Positions 1-13,325 of a stretch of 64,000 nt of DNA are shown piece by piece (the stretch's first letter is position 1; every line of letters starts with the position of its first letter). The DNA is taken from the NCBI GenBank assembly GCA_000328365.1, contig KB304715.1:5447-69446 (forward strand). The letters are read 5' to 3'. The notes under the pieces were generated by a model, which saw nothing but the letters and a program-made list of their open reading frames with translations, was not told the DNA's origin and did no database searches. The stretch comes from Capitella teleta. Taxonomy: Eukaryota > Annelida > Polychaeta > Capitellidae. Position numbers and translations under genes: made by a program.

Positions 1-110
1 CGAATAATTATGACCCTACGCTTGACCGCGAATATTGCATGCCGCGAAAAAGTGCCTGAGGCATGAAACCGCGAAAGTTTCAGTCCGCGAATGATTCCTG
101 TTCTACAGTA
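1..110. repeat. CGCGAA-rich repeat fragment at window edge
   Basis: The first 110 bases carry several near-copies of CCGCGAA or its complement at short intervals, such as CCGCGAATATTGCATG and CCGCGAAAGTTTCAG. This density is unlike the AT-rich DNA that follows and suggests the end of a dispersed repeat cut by the window edge. No coding sequence is seen. The family is not identified. Confidence 0.35.
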
Positions 111-112
111 TC

Positions 113-385
113 CAAAACAGTAAACAGAGTGGCGTTAATTGCAATTAGCGAAAGGGTTCTTTGATCTAAAAAAAAAAAAAAAAAACTTCGACGAATACGA
201 TTCGATTTTGCTCAAGGGACCGAAAAATATGTTCGAGGAACAGGGTTTTTCGACGAAGCGGTGTTTGAGGAATCCGAGCAATCTGTAATGTTAAAGTATA
301 GGGGAGTCGTCGGGACTTTGAAAACACTTCGATGAAGAGGGGTCTTCGAGTTATCTGTTTTCGAGTTAGCGGGGTTTTACTGTAT
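113..385. mobile_element. pogo/Tigger-like terminal remnant (probable MITE)
   Basis: Read on the minus strand, the right end (about 340-385) begins CAGTAAAACCCCGCTAACTC and continues with phased TCGAA-type words. This is the style of pogo/Tigger terminal inverted repeats. The left part holds related TTCGACGAA and TTCGAGGAA words and an A-run, but no clean matching left terminus is visible. It is best read as a decayed non-autonomous element. No transposase is present. Confidence 0.35.
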
Positions 386-3182
386 TAAGTCTTTGTGATA
401 GTGATTAACACTTCAAAGATAGGCCTAAAATAGGCCTATCATATGGTTTTCAGTATAAAGCTCGCCTATCCTTAAGAAAAATCATCTTTCACCAACAATA
501 ATATTACAATAGCCCACTAATTATCTCATTGTAGTGCCCAGTTCAATCACAAAATATCCATTCTAATCATATCTCACGTCAATAGTTGTTGACTCTTCTA
601 AAAATATTCAGTTTTCAACTTTTTCTACAACGCCGGCCTGATTTCCAAAAAAGGCGCGAAATTTCAATCTGAGCAACACGCTGCTGGCGGATGTTTACAT
701 TACATAGGACGTTATTGATATGAAAAGAGTTAATCTAAATCATGGATCGGTTGTTGTGGCCCTTTCGGCCTTTGCGAAATTGCAGGCTAGGCTGTTATAT
801 TTGGCAGACTATTTGCATAAGAATTGTAAGGTATTAATCTGGAAGCCTAAAATTTTAATTAGTGTGAACTCATATTGTGCCTGACACGGTGGGGCCGATC
901 CACGGGCGATAGGGATCAGCCATGGTATAGGTACAATTCTGTCAGCGCCGCAGCGCTTATTTCCCACTAGAAAACGACTCTCTCACACCCGAAAAATGAA
1001 GAATACACACTGGTTGTTCGTATGACAAGAGTTTTTAATAATAATAAGTTACAATATAGCCTAATCTTGCTTGAAACCAATATAAAAGGCTATCACATGT
1101 CTCTATAACGTAATGATTGTCATCGTGCTGCGTTATGATCGACCTTCAACTTGTCAACGATGTCGTTTTAAGCACAACAAAGGATTTGGGGGATTTTAGG
1201 TCTTTAGTGAGACCGTTATATGAGCATATCACTGACTGTCACTGTGACTATCTCAGTATCTGACTTTGACACTGACAGTTACTAGTTAGTTACAGTATCA
1301 TGACTCCATGAGTATGAGTCAACTTTGGTAGCGATCTGTCGAAAATCGTTGATTGAATTTGCGTAATTTTTTCACCTCGTGTGGTTGCGGAGGAATGTGA
1401 GAGCATGAGTGTGAGATCACGGTTCGAAATAAGGTCAAAAACAACATAAAAGGCCAATAACTGAACCCTTGTCGGCATCTTGGCATCTTGCCGAAACCGG
1501 AAATTCATTATCAAAACATAGAGACCAATACGAAAGAATAACCTCACATAGATCAATAAAGCAAATAAATAGCATCAGAGAATTGAGTATCATAATCATA
1601 ACGCTGTAATCACATTTCGAACTCTGATGCAAAAAGGACTAAAATCATGCGATCTGATCTGAAAACCTGTCCTCTTGACTCTCAATTATTATAAGCAAAG
1701 AAAAAAACCGACACTAATGTAATTAAATGATTCATATTTACCCCAATTGGCTTAAGCGCATAAAGATAAATCTTGTTATAACACATAAAGAAAACCACTC
1801 CCATGATATCCAGATTCAAAGTAAAAACCTCAACAATTAAGATAAGATAAGATTGAGAAGGATTGGCTTCTTTTCTCTCGCATTTATTACTCATCCAACT
1901 GATATGCAACAACACATTTGACAAAATCTCATAATTTAATTAGTGTTTAAAGTAAGAACGAAACAAGAAAAACTGAGCAAAGGAGAAAATAAATCTTGAG
2001 TTTGAAGGCAGCGAGCTCACTAGAAAACATGTATTAAGCATGTGTATTAACAGAGCACCAGAGAATCGACATCTGTTTCACTGATGAATTAATATCCAGA
2101 ACCCAAGAATACAAAGAGTAACCAATGAGCTAAAATGTTCACCAAGAACAAAAAATAACCATACTAAAAAAAACATCACTTCAAACAAAGCTACACGTGT
2201 ATAGGGGAGACAGGTTGGGCCCTTTTATACGGGTAAATTAATGTCATGTGACTATTAAACTAAATATACATAATGAAAAAGAAAAGAACAGAGAGAGAGA
2301 GAAAAAAAGAAATTCTTATTTTGGTGCAGATGAGATGTACAATGCATGTTGTTGAGAGCCCTAGATCTGCAAAAAAAAAAAACAGAGAAAAAAAACTAAA
2401 AGAAGAAGAAAGAAAGCAAACGAAGGCAGAAAAAAAGGAAAAGGAAGCAGGCTAAACACTCTCTCGGAATGATGGCGTAGTAGCGATAAAAACCCAGATT
2501 TGTCGGCTCGATGAATATTGGAGTATTAATACACAAACCCTGTAATGAAACAGGCCACCTCACACGAAGAACTTGAGACGGGAATTTTGCACAGAAGCTG
2601 ATCCCTTGACCTTTGACCCCATTCAGCACAAGTTTGATCCTTATACATTGATACCCGCTGATACGCATGAATAGATGTTTGTAGTTTGTTAGGGTGGTTA
2701 CCATGGGAACGGTTATATATCCAAACTGAAGAAAATGTAGCATAACAGAGCACCTCTGAAAATGAGTGCAAAATAAATAGATAAAAAGTAGGATGCCTGG
2801 TACTTATAATTGAGCGGCTTCAACATGGAAATATTTCACACAAGATGTTGTTCAGATAATAAATGCTTCGTTTTTCAGGACAATACATGTCTCAAATCCT
2901 TGCGTGTTCAGTTTGGAAAATATATAAAATCAATCAGTTTAAATGAGATCAAACCAGACTGGGAATACGGAGCATAGTTCATAGTTCATGTGTGTAATGA
3001 ATACTAATGATGAACAAGTAATTTGCGAAATGTAAATAACAGCATTATTACAAGCAGCATCTAATTGCTACATTATCAAATATGCAATCAAACATCCATA
3101 AATCCATCGCACTTAAACTAAATAAACCTGAACAAGACAAAAGGCAGAAAAGTGACGATAATTGAGTGCAAATGACATGAGA
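386..3182. other. intergenic, no gene seen
   Basis: AT-rich DNA with no ORF of coding character. It includes a Lys/Glu-coding A/G-rich tract near 2270-2455 that is low complexity. The part nearest 3182 is probably 3' UTR of the minus-strand zinc transporter. Confidence 0.6.
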
Positions 3183-6014
3183 TCAGAAGTGAATGTCTTC
3201 TTCGAACACTGCTATGAGTAGCATAATGCTGCCGCCAACAATTAAACCGACGTTCTGTATGATGAGGTGAAACACGGCCGGTTCTCCCTTCTTGGAGGTC
3301 ATGTTGGTCAGTTCAGGTAACTGCAAAAGAAATCAACCAAAAATCAACCAAAAATCAACATAACTCAAATTTAGCAAAAATTAAATCTCATTCATTTAGT
3401 CGCTATAATCTTGGACATTATCTTCCTTGGTGTGCACTATATACATGCATACACATTTAGTCTTAAGAGCAAGCATCAATATTATTCTTATAGCTCACCA
3501 TATCAACCAGAGCAACATAGAGGAACATCCCAGCTATCAAGCAAAGGATCCAGGGAGTGATGTTGGTGAGGTTGCCGAGGGCAACGCCAATGATGTTGCC
3601 TAGCAATGACAACATGGCCGACACAAAGTTGTAGAACAATGCCTGTTTCACTGTCATACCAGCCGTCAACAGCACAGCAAAGTCACCTGGAAAAAGACAG
3701 AGAAACACGTAGAGGTTTTGAAGCAATGACTGAACAGTATTCGGTAACCTATATCACAGCAAGGGTATAATTAACCCCTGACAAGAACTCCTGATAATAA
3801 GATGCATGGATATCTACAGCCTAACCACACGATTCCATTTGTCAGAAAAAGACGGAACAATTACCAAGTTCATGCGGCAATTCATGGCAGAAGACTGCGA
3901 CGGATGTGCTGAGTCCACTCGTCATACTCTCAGAAAAAGCAGCACCTGAGGAAAGGAGGAGAATTAGGAGGAGAAAACGGGTGAGAAATTGAGAGCGAGG
4001 TAAGAATAGTGAATGGAGACTGACCGATGGCTAGCCCATCGCTGAAGTTGTGGACGCCATCTCCTACAATGACCATCCACGCCACAGCCGCAATGGAGCT
4101 GGGCACTTTGCCTCCATGATGACTGTGGCCATGGTAACCGTTGCTATGGCTGTGGATGAAGCCTTCTTGGCCATCCGTGTGGCAATGGCCGTGCACCTCC
4201 TCGTGGGCTTCATTCGCAATTGTTCGCACATCTGAGAGGAGATCAAAGTCAATCTAATTAGTACAACATGTAAATTCATTCAAATTTGAAAATTAGTCAG
4301 AGCAGATTGTTTTTATTTTTTAAATTAATTTTAGGCATAAAGACCTTTGGATGTGTGCACGACAAGGGTGAGTCCCTCACACGAGTGAGGCTCCCTCTTG
4401 TGGTGAGTGGAGGAAGCTTCATCCCCGGTCTCCTTCTCTGCCACCTCCAATTTCGACTCCTTGGAAACTTTCTGTACAAAAAATTCAAAGCAAAAAATAA
4501 AAAACAAATTCAAGAAAAAAAAAAAGAAAAAAAAAGACCTGTTTCTTGTTGCGTTTCCAGGTTGTGAATACACCCATGACTCTCTCAACCAGGAAGAAAA
4601 GATAAATGCCGGAGAGGGAAGTGAGGCCAAGCCACACGGAACGTAATCGAAGCGATTCGTCATCATGAGAAGATGCAGATGTATGATCGTGAGGGGTTAG
4701 GGCCTGCGGAGTGAAGTATCATTATTATAATGGTCAGGAATCAATTTTTGATTTTTTTTAATATATAATTGACATATTTGTACTGGGAAATTCAAATTTA
4801 ATACAAGGAATATAATGTAGTATTATATATATTGTCTTCTGTAAGAATAAAATTCCTAATAATGTTCATCACAAAAAAAAAAAAAAAGCTGCAAATATAA
4901 TATTCAAATATAAATAACGTATAGTGGCGATAAAAAACTGTTGCAAAACTAATATGTATGATACATGGGCATAAATTAAAGGCATAAATTAATGACGGTT
5001 AGAAATGAATGCCTCACATGTGGAATGAGGTGGAGCAGGGCGTCAGCGGACAGTGTGCCAATCGCCAAGGCAACCATGAACTGAAGCATGTGGTTGTAGA
5101 AGACACGGTGCATGAGAGGAATGAGGGGAGCTCCAAGGAGACTGAGGAGGCTGATCAGGAAACACGACAGCATCGAGTAGCCCCATTCTGAGCAGGAGAA
5201 AATTTAAGCATGCATAAGTAATTATAATCAATAACTCAGAATCACATTACACAAATCCAAAATGTTCAATATATCTTCAAAAATATAATTCTGGACACAA
5301 GAACAGAATTGAATCAATGAGGAGTTTGAAAACATGACTCACTTTGAGCAGCAGTCCAATCAGCACCCTCTTCCAGCTCAAGAATATGCAAATGAGCGTC
5401 CACTTCCGGGTGTCTGCAGGTGTGAAGATCGAGCTGATAGATGAGGATGGGACACAATTCCTTGAACACCGTGGCGTCGATCGGGGTGGATTCGTTCCCG
5501 TTCGCAATCACAAATAGTGATTCAGAAGAGAGGCACTGATAAATGATCAACAAGACGTGGTTAGAATAAATATTTAATGACCAGACAATCTTACCTCTTC
5601 CGGGGCAGGAGATCGCTTAACTTTGGGGTCAGGTGAGTCGTGACTGTCTTCATGTGAGTTGTGACTGTGATCATGTGAGTCATGACTGTGATCTGTGAGT
5701 CATCTGTGATCATGACGGTGATCATGTGAGTCATGACTCTCGTCCGCTGAGTTGTGACTCTTCCTCTCATGATCGTGGTGAGCATGGAAATCAACAAAGT
5801 TCTCGTCTCCCCTTTGATGCTCGTGTGTGTCATGGTCAAACTCAAAATCTCCCAAACCAATGCTGTCAAGGAGATGTTCCAAGCCCTCTAAACTCAGCTG
5901 ACCATCACGGCCGTATTTCGAGAAGAGTTTTTCCAAGTACAACTTGCTCAAGGTGTCGTTGCCATGCGCCATTACTAAGGCAAAGTACAAACAGAGAATG
6001 ATGAAAATCTTCAT
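3183..6014 (-). CDS. SLC39A: LIV-1 subfamily ZIP zinc transporter (ZIP6/10/12-like)
   Basis: ZIP transporters move Zn2+ (sometimes Fe or Mn) into the cytosol. Nine exons on the minus strand join in phase: 6014-5595, 5535-5343, 5187-5018, 4703-4539, 4471-4345, 4231-4025, 3945-3865, 3686-3499, 3320-3183, giving 562 codons plus stop. The start follows from a clear signal peptide ([16 protein letters not shown]). The ectodomain then has a [20 protein letters not shown] segment typical of ZIP6/ZIP10, a His/Asp/Ser repeat, and the LIV-1 CPxLxYQ-type motif ([10 protein letters not shown]). Membrane helices include WGYS...[13 protein letters not shown] and [15 protein letters not shown] His-rich loop precedes the two metal-site helices, [11 protein letters not shown] and [10 protein letters not shown]. 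The His repeat holds an in-frame TGA (5702-5700) between two small deletions that total 3 nt, so the downstream frame is kept. This may be an assembly or allelic error. An acceptor-like TGTTTCAG near 6118 suggests a 5' UTR intron. Confidence 0.93.
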
Positions 6015-9000
6015 GGTGATGATGGTGATGATGGCGATCGCGGTTTAATTTCTCTTTTCCGTCTCCAACTTTGACTCTCCCACTTCAAAGACTCACAGCA
6101 ACAGCAACAGCATCTCATGCCTGAAACAGTAAACGTTAATAAAATTCATACTAACAGTCTTAACACTAAGTAACCGAGTCATAACTATGACCTGTAAAAA
6201 TATACTTGTGAAATGGTTTTTACACATTACATACCAGTAACTATTGACATGTGATTGACATCACAAAAGTGATGGACACGATAAAACAAAGCAATAATTA
6301 CATCTGAATCATTATCTACATACAATATGCAAAGACTGCAAGAACAATCATCAATCAGACATATTGATTATATAATTATATAATTGCTTACAGCTGTGAT
6401 GAGATTTGCAGATTGATTTATGCATAGATCACTATCACTGTCAAACTTCCCACACACAAGTATTACATGACATTTTTGATTTCTGAATCACCACCGCGAG
6501 TCAGCTAGTATACACAGTAATTATCAATTGCATTAACCATAATTATTACTCTTTTCAACAAAGTATGAGTGATAATTGTGACTTAATTCTGAAATAAGTT
6601 ACATATAATTGTTTATGGTGGGTTGAGTAAACAGCTGAGAACTGGTGCAGTAGGTCAGACTTTTGCCCTTACCTACAAGCGCTGTTATTGTTTACATAAA
6701 GTTAGAGGTGCACTTGTTCTATTTATAGTATATCTCTCTTTCCGCTCTCCTTTGCATGGCAAACAATTTTCGTTTTCCACGTGACTTTTCTGGTCAAGAA
6801 AAGAAGAAACTAGATGCATGATTAATAATTGATTGTCCATATTAATTTTGACAGTGCCTTTCTTGTCCGTTCCCATTCAGTTTGCCAGCATTGAGCAATG
6901 ACTCTTTACCCACAATAAAATTGGTCCCTTGACCATCTTTAAATACATTTAATAAAAGGATGGAAAATTTATATTTATACATTTTCCTACACACAGTTTA
7001 ACTTCGATGTTCCCAAACTTCCTTAATTGTTTGCAAAGATTATGTTCTACAGTATATAATATATAAAAACGTAAACTAAATGCTCAGTGGATGTCAAAAG
7101 TTTGGAAAATAAATGAGTGATAGCTGCGAGTGAAAAATCTTTAAGGTCCGACACATGTTTTAAATACTTGACATAAAACATCAAGATGACCTGAAAGGAA
7201 CTGATTCATTTGCAGAACATTTCCTTTTGGAAGACAAAGCGAGAAATTCTAAAGGTTACGACTTCAGAACCAATTGGTATCTTTCTTTTTTTGGATCGTT
7301 ATTTCAGAAACAGGTGGATTATTCAAAGCTTACTTTGTTCATTCTCGGGGACATTTTTCTTTGCCAGCATGGCAAGTTTTCCCATCACTGCCTATCATCC
7401 CTGTGTCAAGGGTTAAGAGGCAATGCTTTAGCACCCTTTCTGACAAGAACAAGCATAATCAGGTCAAGTGATTCACATTTCGGGATTCACATACTAGTAC
7501 AGAAAGTCATTGATGAAATCAAAGACTGCAAATGATTTTCACATGAACTTTTCACTGTAACTGAAGCTTAGAATTGTATGACCTTGATGTAACCTTCACT
7601 TTGACCTCCACGAAGGCGGGAAGGTTGGAGGAGTTCTAGAAAGAAAATCTGCACTGTCACTATGAGTCATAACGCACTCAAATTCATAACGGTCTTCCAT
7701 TCAAATTGCGATTCAAAGTACGTAGTACATCGAAATATCACTCCTAACATACTAAACTACGGCTGTGTATCTCAGATTATTAGTTGGTTTGATTTCTCAC
7801 TAAAATTAATATGGGAAACTGCCAAAACGTTGAGAACATGATGATTGGAAATATCATTTTCATGATTTTGTCCTTAGTGAAGATTCGGCTGCATGCGTTG
7901 ACGAAATACGCTGACGGCTGTCAGTTGTCAATTGACCCGGCAGTCGACTTAGCACACGTAAAAGTAGATTACTTCATTCACGATATTGTTATCAGGGGTT
8001 ATGAACTCAGATAAAGATGTTCTTACCACTCAGTACTTGTTTCCACGTGCAAGTGTTTACCAAATCCAAAATCGAGAATGGCGTGCAAATGTTCGCTCCG
8101 TGTGCAAAATGGCTGCAATATGGGAATCGGTGGTCACGTGACTAGGTGATTCACATTTCCTGCTTGATTCACATTTCGTACTTGCCGACCTTGCTTACGG
8201 CGAAAGCATGAGTGACGAGTCAGCGGATGCTTGCGTGCACTACGTGGCAGTCTAGTTCAAGTATGCTAGCCGTGACGTCACTGACTACGGCTCGTTTCTT
8301 TTCACCTTCTTCCTGGATGGACTTGGAAGGACGAAGGAAGTCGTATGCATGCATGCAAGCCGTCACGCACGTACGCTTTTGAAAACAATTATGGGTATAA
8401 TTAGGGCATTGACATTTGGAAATAATTAAAAATACAATTTAATACCGGTATACGTATATAATTAAATATACACGTACACTCGTAAATTATGTATTATTCT
8501 TTAATGTTAATTGACCCAAAATTAAATTTTTGACTCCAGCATGCACGATATAGGTATTCAAAAGGAATGTCAAACGGGGTCGATTACTGATTAGATAATA
8601 AATTGTAACTTTAATTAGTGAATTGAACATGATTTTCTATTACATAATTTCATGTGCACGAGACACAGGTGCCCGTATTCACAAATTTAAACGCATACCG
8701 CCTTAAGGCTTATCTGTTACATAATTATGTACATGCATTGTGTTATTTATGTAGTTGAAACTAATTAATTCATGTATAGTTGCACACTTTTTTTTTTTTT
8801 TTTTTTGTAATGCGATGCAATAATAATACTATTAATTAATACATGAACAGATAATGTTTGATGTAATTTTAAAGTCACAATAATTAAAAGCATTTCAAAC
8901 TACCAAAAAGACAAGGTTAGCCTAATTAATTTAGTCATGTATTCCAATGTAACCAGCCATATGTATTATATGAATATGGGCCATGCAGGTATACATCTGG

Positions 9001-9380
9001 TACATGTTCGTATAAATACTTACGCATTAATCAATGATTGAAAGATTGAAGTCCGTGCGTCAATTAATCAATTAATCAATCAATCGATCAATCACAAAAT
9101 TGAATCATCATCAATGATGCTAAAAGGGGCACACACAAAAAAAGTGTTATTATAATTAAAATGGAATAAGAAATAAACTATGAAGAATTCAAACAGAGCT
9201 AATCAAAAATATGAATAGCAACAACAAGCTATATAAGCGCAAAGAAACTTAATCCTATAATTGTACATTTTGCGCTATATATACACGTACAAGAGAGTCG
9301 TTCATGTCTGAGGTAGAGATGTAATTATTCTGAGCTCCGTGTTTTTTTTTTGGGCATCTTCTCGTGTGTTTTTTGTGTTT
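6015..9380. other. intergenic / upstream of zinc transporter
   Basis: Contains the 5' UTR and promoter side of the minus-strand zinc transporter, then AT-rich DNA. Several short ORFs near 7.2-8.0 kb overlap one another in different frames and show no recognisable domain. No gene is supported. Confidence 0.5.
8273..8280. promoter_or_regulatory. perfect palindromic CRE-type site (TGACGTCA)
   Basis: A full TGACGTCA, the CREB/ATF palindrome, lies in a locally CpG-richer stretch (about 8190-8380). That stretch also contains further ACGT words and GCATGCATGCA. No adjacent first exon was identified, so a function is only inferred. Confidence 0.3.
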
Positions 9381-9440
9381 TCCCCTTTTTGTTTTTGTTT
9401 TTGTTTTTGTTTTTGTTTTTGTTTTTTGTTTTTTTTTTTT
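9379..9440. repeat. (TTTTTG)n simple repeat
   Basis: Tandem GTTTTT hexamers run for about 60 bases and grade into a T-run. ORFs across it in either direction are low complexity. Confidence 0.8.
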
Positions 9441-9817
9441 GCACGAGCATTTTCCTTTTTTGAAGTGCACTTCTTCACATTTTTTTTACATATTGTTTTT
9501 TCTAAGTATTTGTCCTCTGAAATCTCGGCTTTGATTAAATTCTATTTTTGTCTGAAATTTGGGTCACCAACTCTAGCTTTATAATTATAGCCGGATGTGA
9601 GGTATTTTTGTAAGCATGGCAGTCCCTAAGCCTTAATGGATCCTGTATTATCATACATATCTTTCAGTTTAATGTAATCATCCGTTGAATATGCAAAGAA
9701 GGTTATCATTGATTTTTTTTTACTTGTGATGAAGTCGTAAATTCCTGTGATGTTCTTTGGGGCTGTGGTGACCCTTCCATAATGCCCAGATTGATCAAGC
9801 GATAGAGCGTCAGAAAT

Positions 9818-10092
9818 GATGATACGGGCGCCAGAACAGAAGGCCCGGGACCGGCCTACTCTTATCGGTAAATCCCATTTTTTTTAATGCTGCTTATCAC
9901 TATAGACAGTAGTACACGGCGCCCGGCCTTGTCACGCAGTTGGGCAGCACTGCAGAGTCCCCGAAGAATTACAATTATAAATCACAATCATAACGCACGT
10001 GGCCTTATCGGGTCTCGAACCCGGGGCCTCGACCCCAACGGTCGGCATAGGATTGCAGTCAGCCGGTCAAACCGATTGAGCTACAGTCTTCG
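9818..10092 (-). mobile_element. tRNA-derived SINE, family A, copy 1 (minus)
   Basis: On the minus strand this begins with an A-box-like TAGCTCAATCGGTT and a perfect B-box-like GGTTCGAGACC. A body follows that matches the copies at 14434-14744 and 54374-54707, including the shared words CTCTGCAGTGCTGCCCAACTG and GGCGCCCGTATC. The (CACT)n tail seen in the other copies is missing, so this copy is 3'-truncated and the most diverged of the three. Confidence 0.8.
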
Positions 10093-10458
10093 ATTCCCCC
10101 TCAGAAATGATAAAGGACTTGCTCTGACCATTACCGACATCGTAGATGCCATCGGTATACCCTTGATGAGGCTGAGAAGAAACTCTTCGCCGTCCCTTGT
10201 GACCTCTTACACCGTGACCGTGAAGGAGAACCCTCTTCCTCCTCCTCCCCTCCACCAATCGAACCGCTCATGTGCACCACCTGGAGTACCGTACCAGAAG
10301 ACGCAACCAGCTGCCAAGGGATCGCAATTAAGGTCTGCTGCACTCACTGCTTCTGGTGATGATGCCGCTTTTATTACTGCTCAACCCAAGAGACGCCCTC
10401 GAACCATGCAGTAAACTTATTCCTGGGACTAGGACTGGCGGATCTTTTACCGGAGCAC

Positions 10459-10613
10459 CTGAACTCAGTCGGGACTTATTCTTGTATCGTGTGGCGACGA
10501 ACACTGATGAAAGTGACATCGAAAAGTTCTCGAGAGATAACAATGCTGATTTTCGGGAAGCGGAAAAAGTCTCTCATAAAGAATCTAAGTTTGCCAGCTT
10601 TCACATAGCATAA
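10459..10613 (+). pseudogene. transposon-type ORF fragment
   Basis: The frame reads SRDLFLYRVATNTDESDIEK followed by FSRDNNADFREAEKVSHKES and KFASFHIA, then stops. The pattern (FxYRV-x-TxxxDI...VSHxxxxFxSF) resembles a short domain found in ORFs of invertebrate retrotransposons and transposons. It lies directly beside SINE copy 1. The match is from memory of the motif and is not confirmed. It could also be an exon of an unknown gene. Confidence 0.3.
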
Positions 10614-10673
10614 TTTGAGTAAACAAAGCTGGTCTAGATTGATGAGCTGAACTGTAAACATTGCGATCGTAAC

Positions 10674-10797
10674 CCATTACCATTACCATTACCATTACCA
10701 TTACCATTACCATTACCATTACCATTACCATTACCATTACCATTACCATTACCATTACCATTACCATTACCATTACCATTACCATTACCATTACCAT
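10674..10797. repeat. (CCATTA)n satellite
   Basis: About 20 almost perfect tandem CCATTA hexamers. This differs from the metazoan telomere repeat (CCCTAA), so it is an ordinary microsatellite. Confidence 0.95.
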
Positions 10798-10967
10798 AAC
10801 CTGAATGGAAATTAACCAGATTATGTTATTAATCCGGTTAAAATGAACGCCGGTAACCTGCCTTTTGGAAGGAGGACGTCCTGCCTCACGGCGACCGCAG
10901 TGTTTGATCAGAGTAGATAACGATTATATAATCTCTTAAGCTTCTGCAGGACAGTGTCGACGCCACC

Positions 10968-11008
10968 ATGTTTTCGGCATCGGGACTGCTGCACGGCCGC
11001 AGTGCAAG
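10968..11008 (+). CDS. candidate first exon with Kozak start
   Basis: CGCCACCATG is a strong start context. It opens a short frame, MFSASGLLHGRSAR, that ends at a good splice donor (AAG|GTAGTAAGT), leaving phase 2. The surrounding 10.86-11.06 kb is more GC- and CpG-rich than its flanks, as for a promoter. The peptide is Ser/Arg/Leu-rich without acids, as in mitochondrial presequences. No following exon was found; it may lie in the gap at 11860-12344. Treat as a hypothesis. Confidence 0.28.
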
Positions 11009-11576
11009 GTAGTAAGTAACGTCGGCATTACTTTTGTCCTCTTCGGGCCGCTCTTAGCGTCCGAAATTGGCCAACTTCGGGCCACCATTTAAATGTTTGC
11101 TGGGCTATTCTGTAAGCAATAATAGACTAGTTCGGTCATTAATTCACTCTGTTCCCTTTAGTCGATCTTCTCAGACTTCTGTTGGTTTTAATAGTCAAAT
11201 CAGGCTGAGTCAGTCATATTTAACTTGTAACACCACATCTGAAGAAAATGATGCAACCGCAATGGGTATCAAAGAATTATGCAATATAAGATACAATATT
11301 TTGAGCCCATCCAATGGATTCGATCATGCTGATGTTTTGTTTTTAATTAATTCACTATGTATTAATTGATTGTATATTCTCTTGAATTGATGTATGTCTG
11401 TATTTTGTTGTTCAGTTTTTTTATTTTCTAGTTTAGCGCAGGTTCTCTCTCACTCATTGTATATAGCACAGCCTAGTTTCCCATTTTCATTATTGTATGC
11501 ATTTATATTTACCATTACCTTTATCGTTTTGTTTTTCTTTATTCGTTCATTTTTCCTGTACATGTTTTTGTACGAA

Positions 11577-11757
<181 letters not shown>

Positions 11758-11859
11758 TTATTCATTCATTGAACTTGCATTCATCCGTGGTAGCGCAGTT
11801 CATTCTTCCTGCGGCGTCTCATGTTCCTGTGATTGGCTTCCTGTGCGTTCTGTCCTTTT

Positions 11860-12344
11860 NNNNNNNNNNNNNNNNNNNNNNNNNNNNNNNNNNNNNNNNN
11901 NNNNNNNNNNNNNNNNNNNNNNNNNNNNNNNNNNNNNNNNNNNNNNNNNNNNNNNNNNNNNNNNNNNNNNNNNNNNNNNNNNNNNNNNNNNNNNNNNNNN
12001 NNNNNNNNNNNNNNNNNNNNNNNNNNNNNNNNNNNNNNNNNNNNNNNNNNNNNNNNNNNNNNNNNNNNNNNNNNNNNNNNNNNNNNNNNNNNNNNNNNNN
12101 NNNNNNNNNNNNNNNNNNNNNNNNNNNNNNNNNNNNNNNNNNNNNNNNNNNNNNNNNNNNNNNNNNNNNNNNNNNNNNNNNNNNNNNNNNNNNNNNNNNN
12201 NNNNNNNNNNNNNNNNNNNNNNNNNNNNNNNNNNNNNNNNNNNNNNNNNNNNNNNNNNNNNNNNNNNNNNNNNNNNNNNNNNNNNNNNNNNNNNNNNNNN
12301 NNNNNNNNNNNNNNNNNNNNNNNNNNNNNNNNNNNNNNNNNNNN
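11860..12344. other. assembly gap (N)
   Basis: A run of 485 Ns. Frames drawn across it are meaningless. Sequence on both sides (11758-11859 and 12345-13325) shows no gene. Confidence 1.
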
Positions 12345-13325
12345 CAGTCATGTTATATTATAACATGACTGAGCCAGAACAAATATACGTCAGTTTAGCT
12401 CTGATGCCTACAGTCTGCTATGAAAACAGAAAGGATGTCAATAAATTAATATGACTTGATCGGCAGTGAGCATAGGGTATGCGAGCAAATCGAGTAATGT
12501 TGTTGATGTATATGTGTATACATGTAGTGGAAATCATCGATCAATGGTACATGTACCTTAGGAATCATAACGCACCTCTACTCATCAGTCTCCACTGATG
12601 ATGTTCATTAAGTTCCCTTTGCGTTGCATGGTAATCATAACGTATCTCTGTTTCAGTTCCTCATCATTTAAGAGAGAGAAAGAAAAGAGAAAAAATATAA
12701 CCCATACATCATAAGAATTAAAGGGGAGTTCCCATTAGATTAAAACTCACCACATTAGTCACTAATCGTGAGCTGAGCGATTTGCATTCAGTGCCTGGGT
12801 TTTCATCCAGGGTTGCAACCAAAAGAAGAATCGCACTTGAGTCAAGTTGAAAAGCACAAGGGCAAACAAATCTAGTGTGAAATTTATATCAAATCATCGT
12901 CTACTTCCTTATCGTCGAGTTCGATCGAAGTCATTTTTTACATCTTTTGGGTCGGTAGCATATAGACCTATACAAGTATACATGTATATAATTATGTAAA
13001 AGCACAATTCATATCTCTCAATGTAGACCTATTGGGTAGTTCGTAAGTATAGTCAGACCTCCACCGTCATGTAATCCGCCCTTCTCGGAATCCGCCCACA
13101 AAACGCTACTCAACCAACAGATTTCTGTCAATTTTAAGTTAATTAATTGAGATTATATCCCTTTTTTTGGGGAAATTATTATGAGTGGCTCCAGGAGTAG
13201 CAGCATATTCGTGGATTTTAATATACTTTAGTCTATATACACCCTCCTATCTTCAGGGCATAATTGAATGGGTTTGAACAGTTTTTGAGACAACCAAAGC
13301 CATTATATTTGTTCTCGTGTTGCAG

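Noticed and set aside
4050-4235. Plus-strand frames over the zinc transporter and XXYLT1
   Set aside because: Antisense shadows of well-supported minus-strand exons.
9339-9584. Phe-rich frame and its Lys-rich antisense
   Set aside because: Low-complexity translation of the (TTTTTG)n repeat and T-runs.
10000-10085. tRNA gene candidates (A-box and B-box) at 10.0, 14.45, 36.1 and 54.65 kb
   Set aside because: The heads do not fold as complete tRNAs with an acceptor stem, and they are joined to repeated SINE bodies.
9887-10414. 175-residue plus-strand frame
   Set aside because: It runs through the antisense of SINE copy 1; the similar frames at 14328-14738 and 54381-54683 are the same SINE, not a protein family.
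10674-10797. Telomere-like array
   Set aside because: The unit is CCATTA, not CCCTAA.
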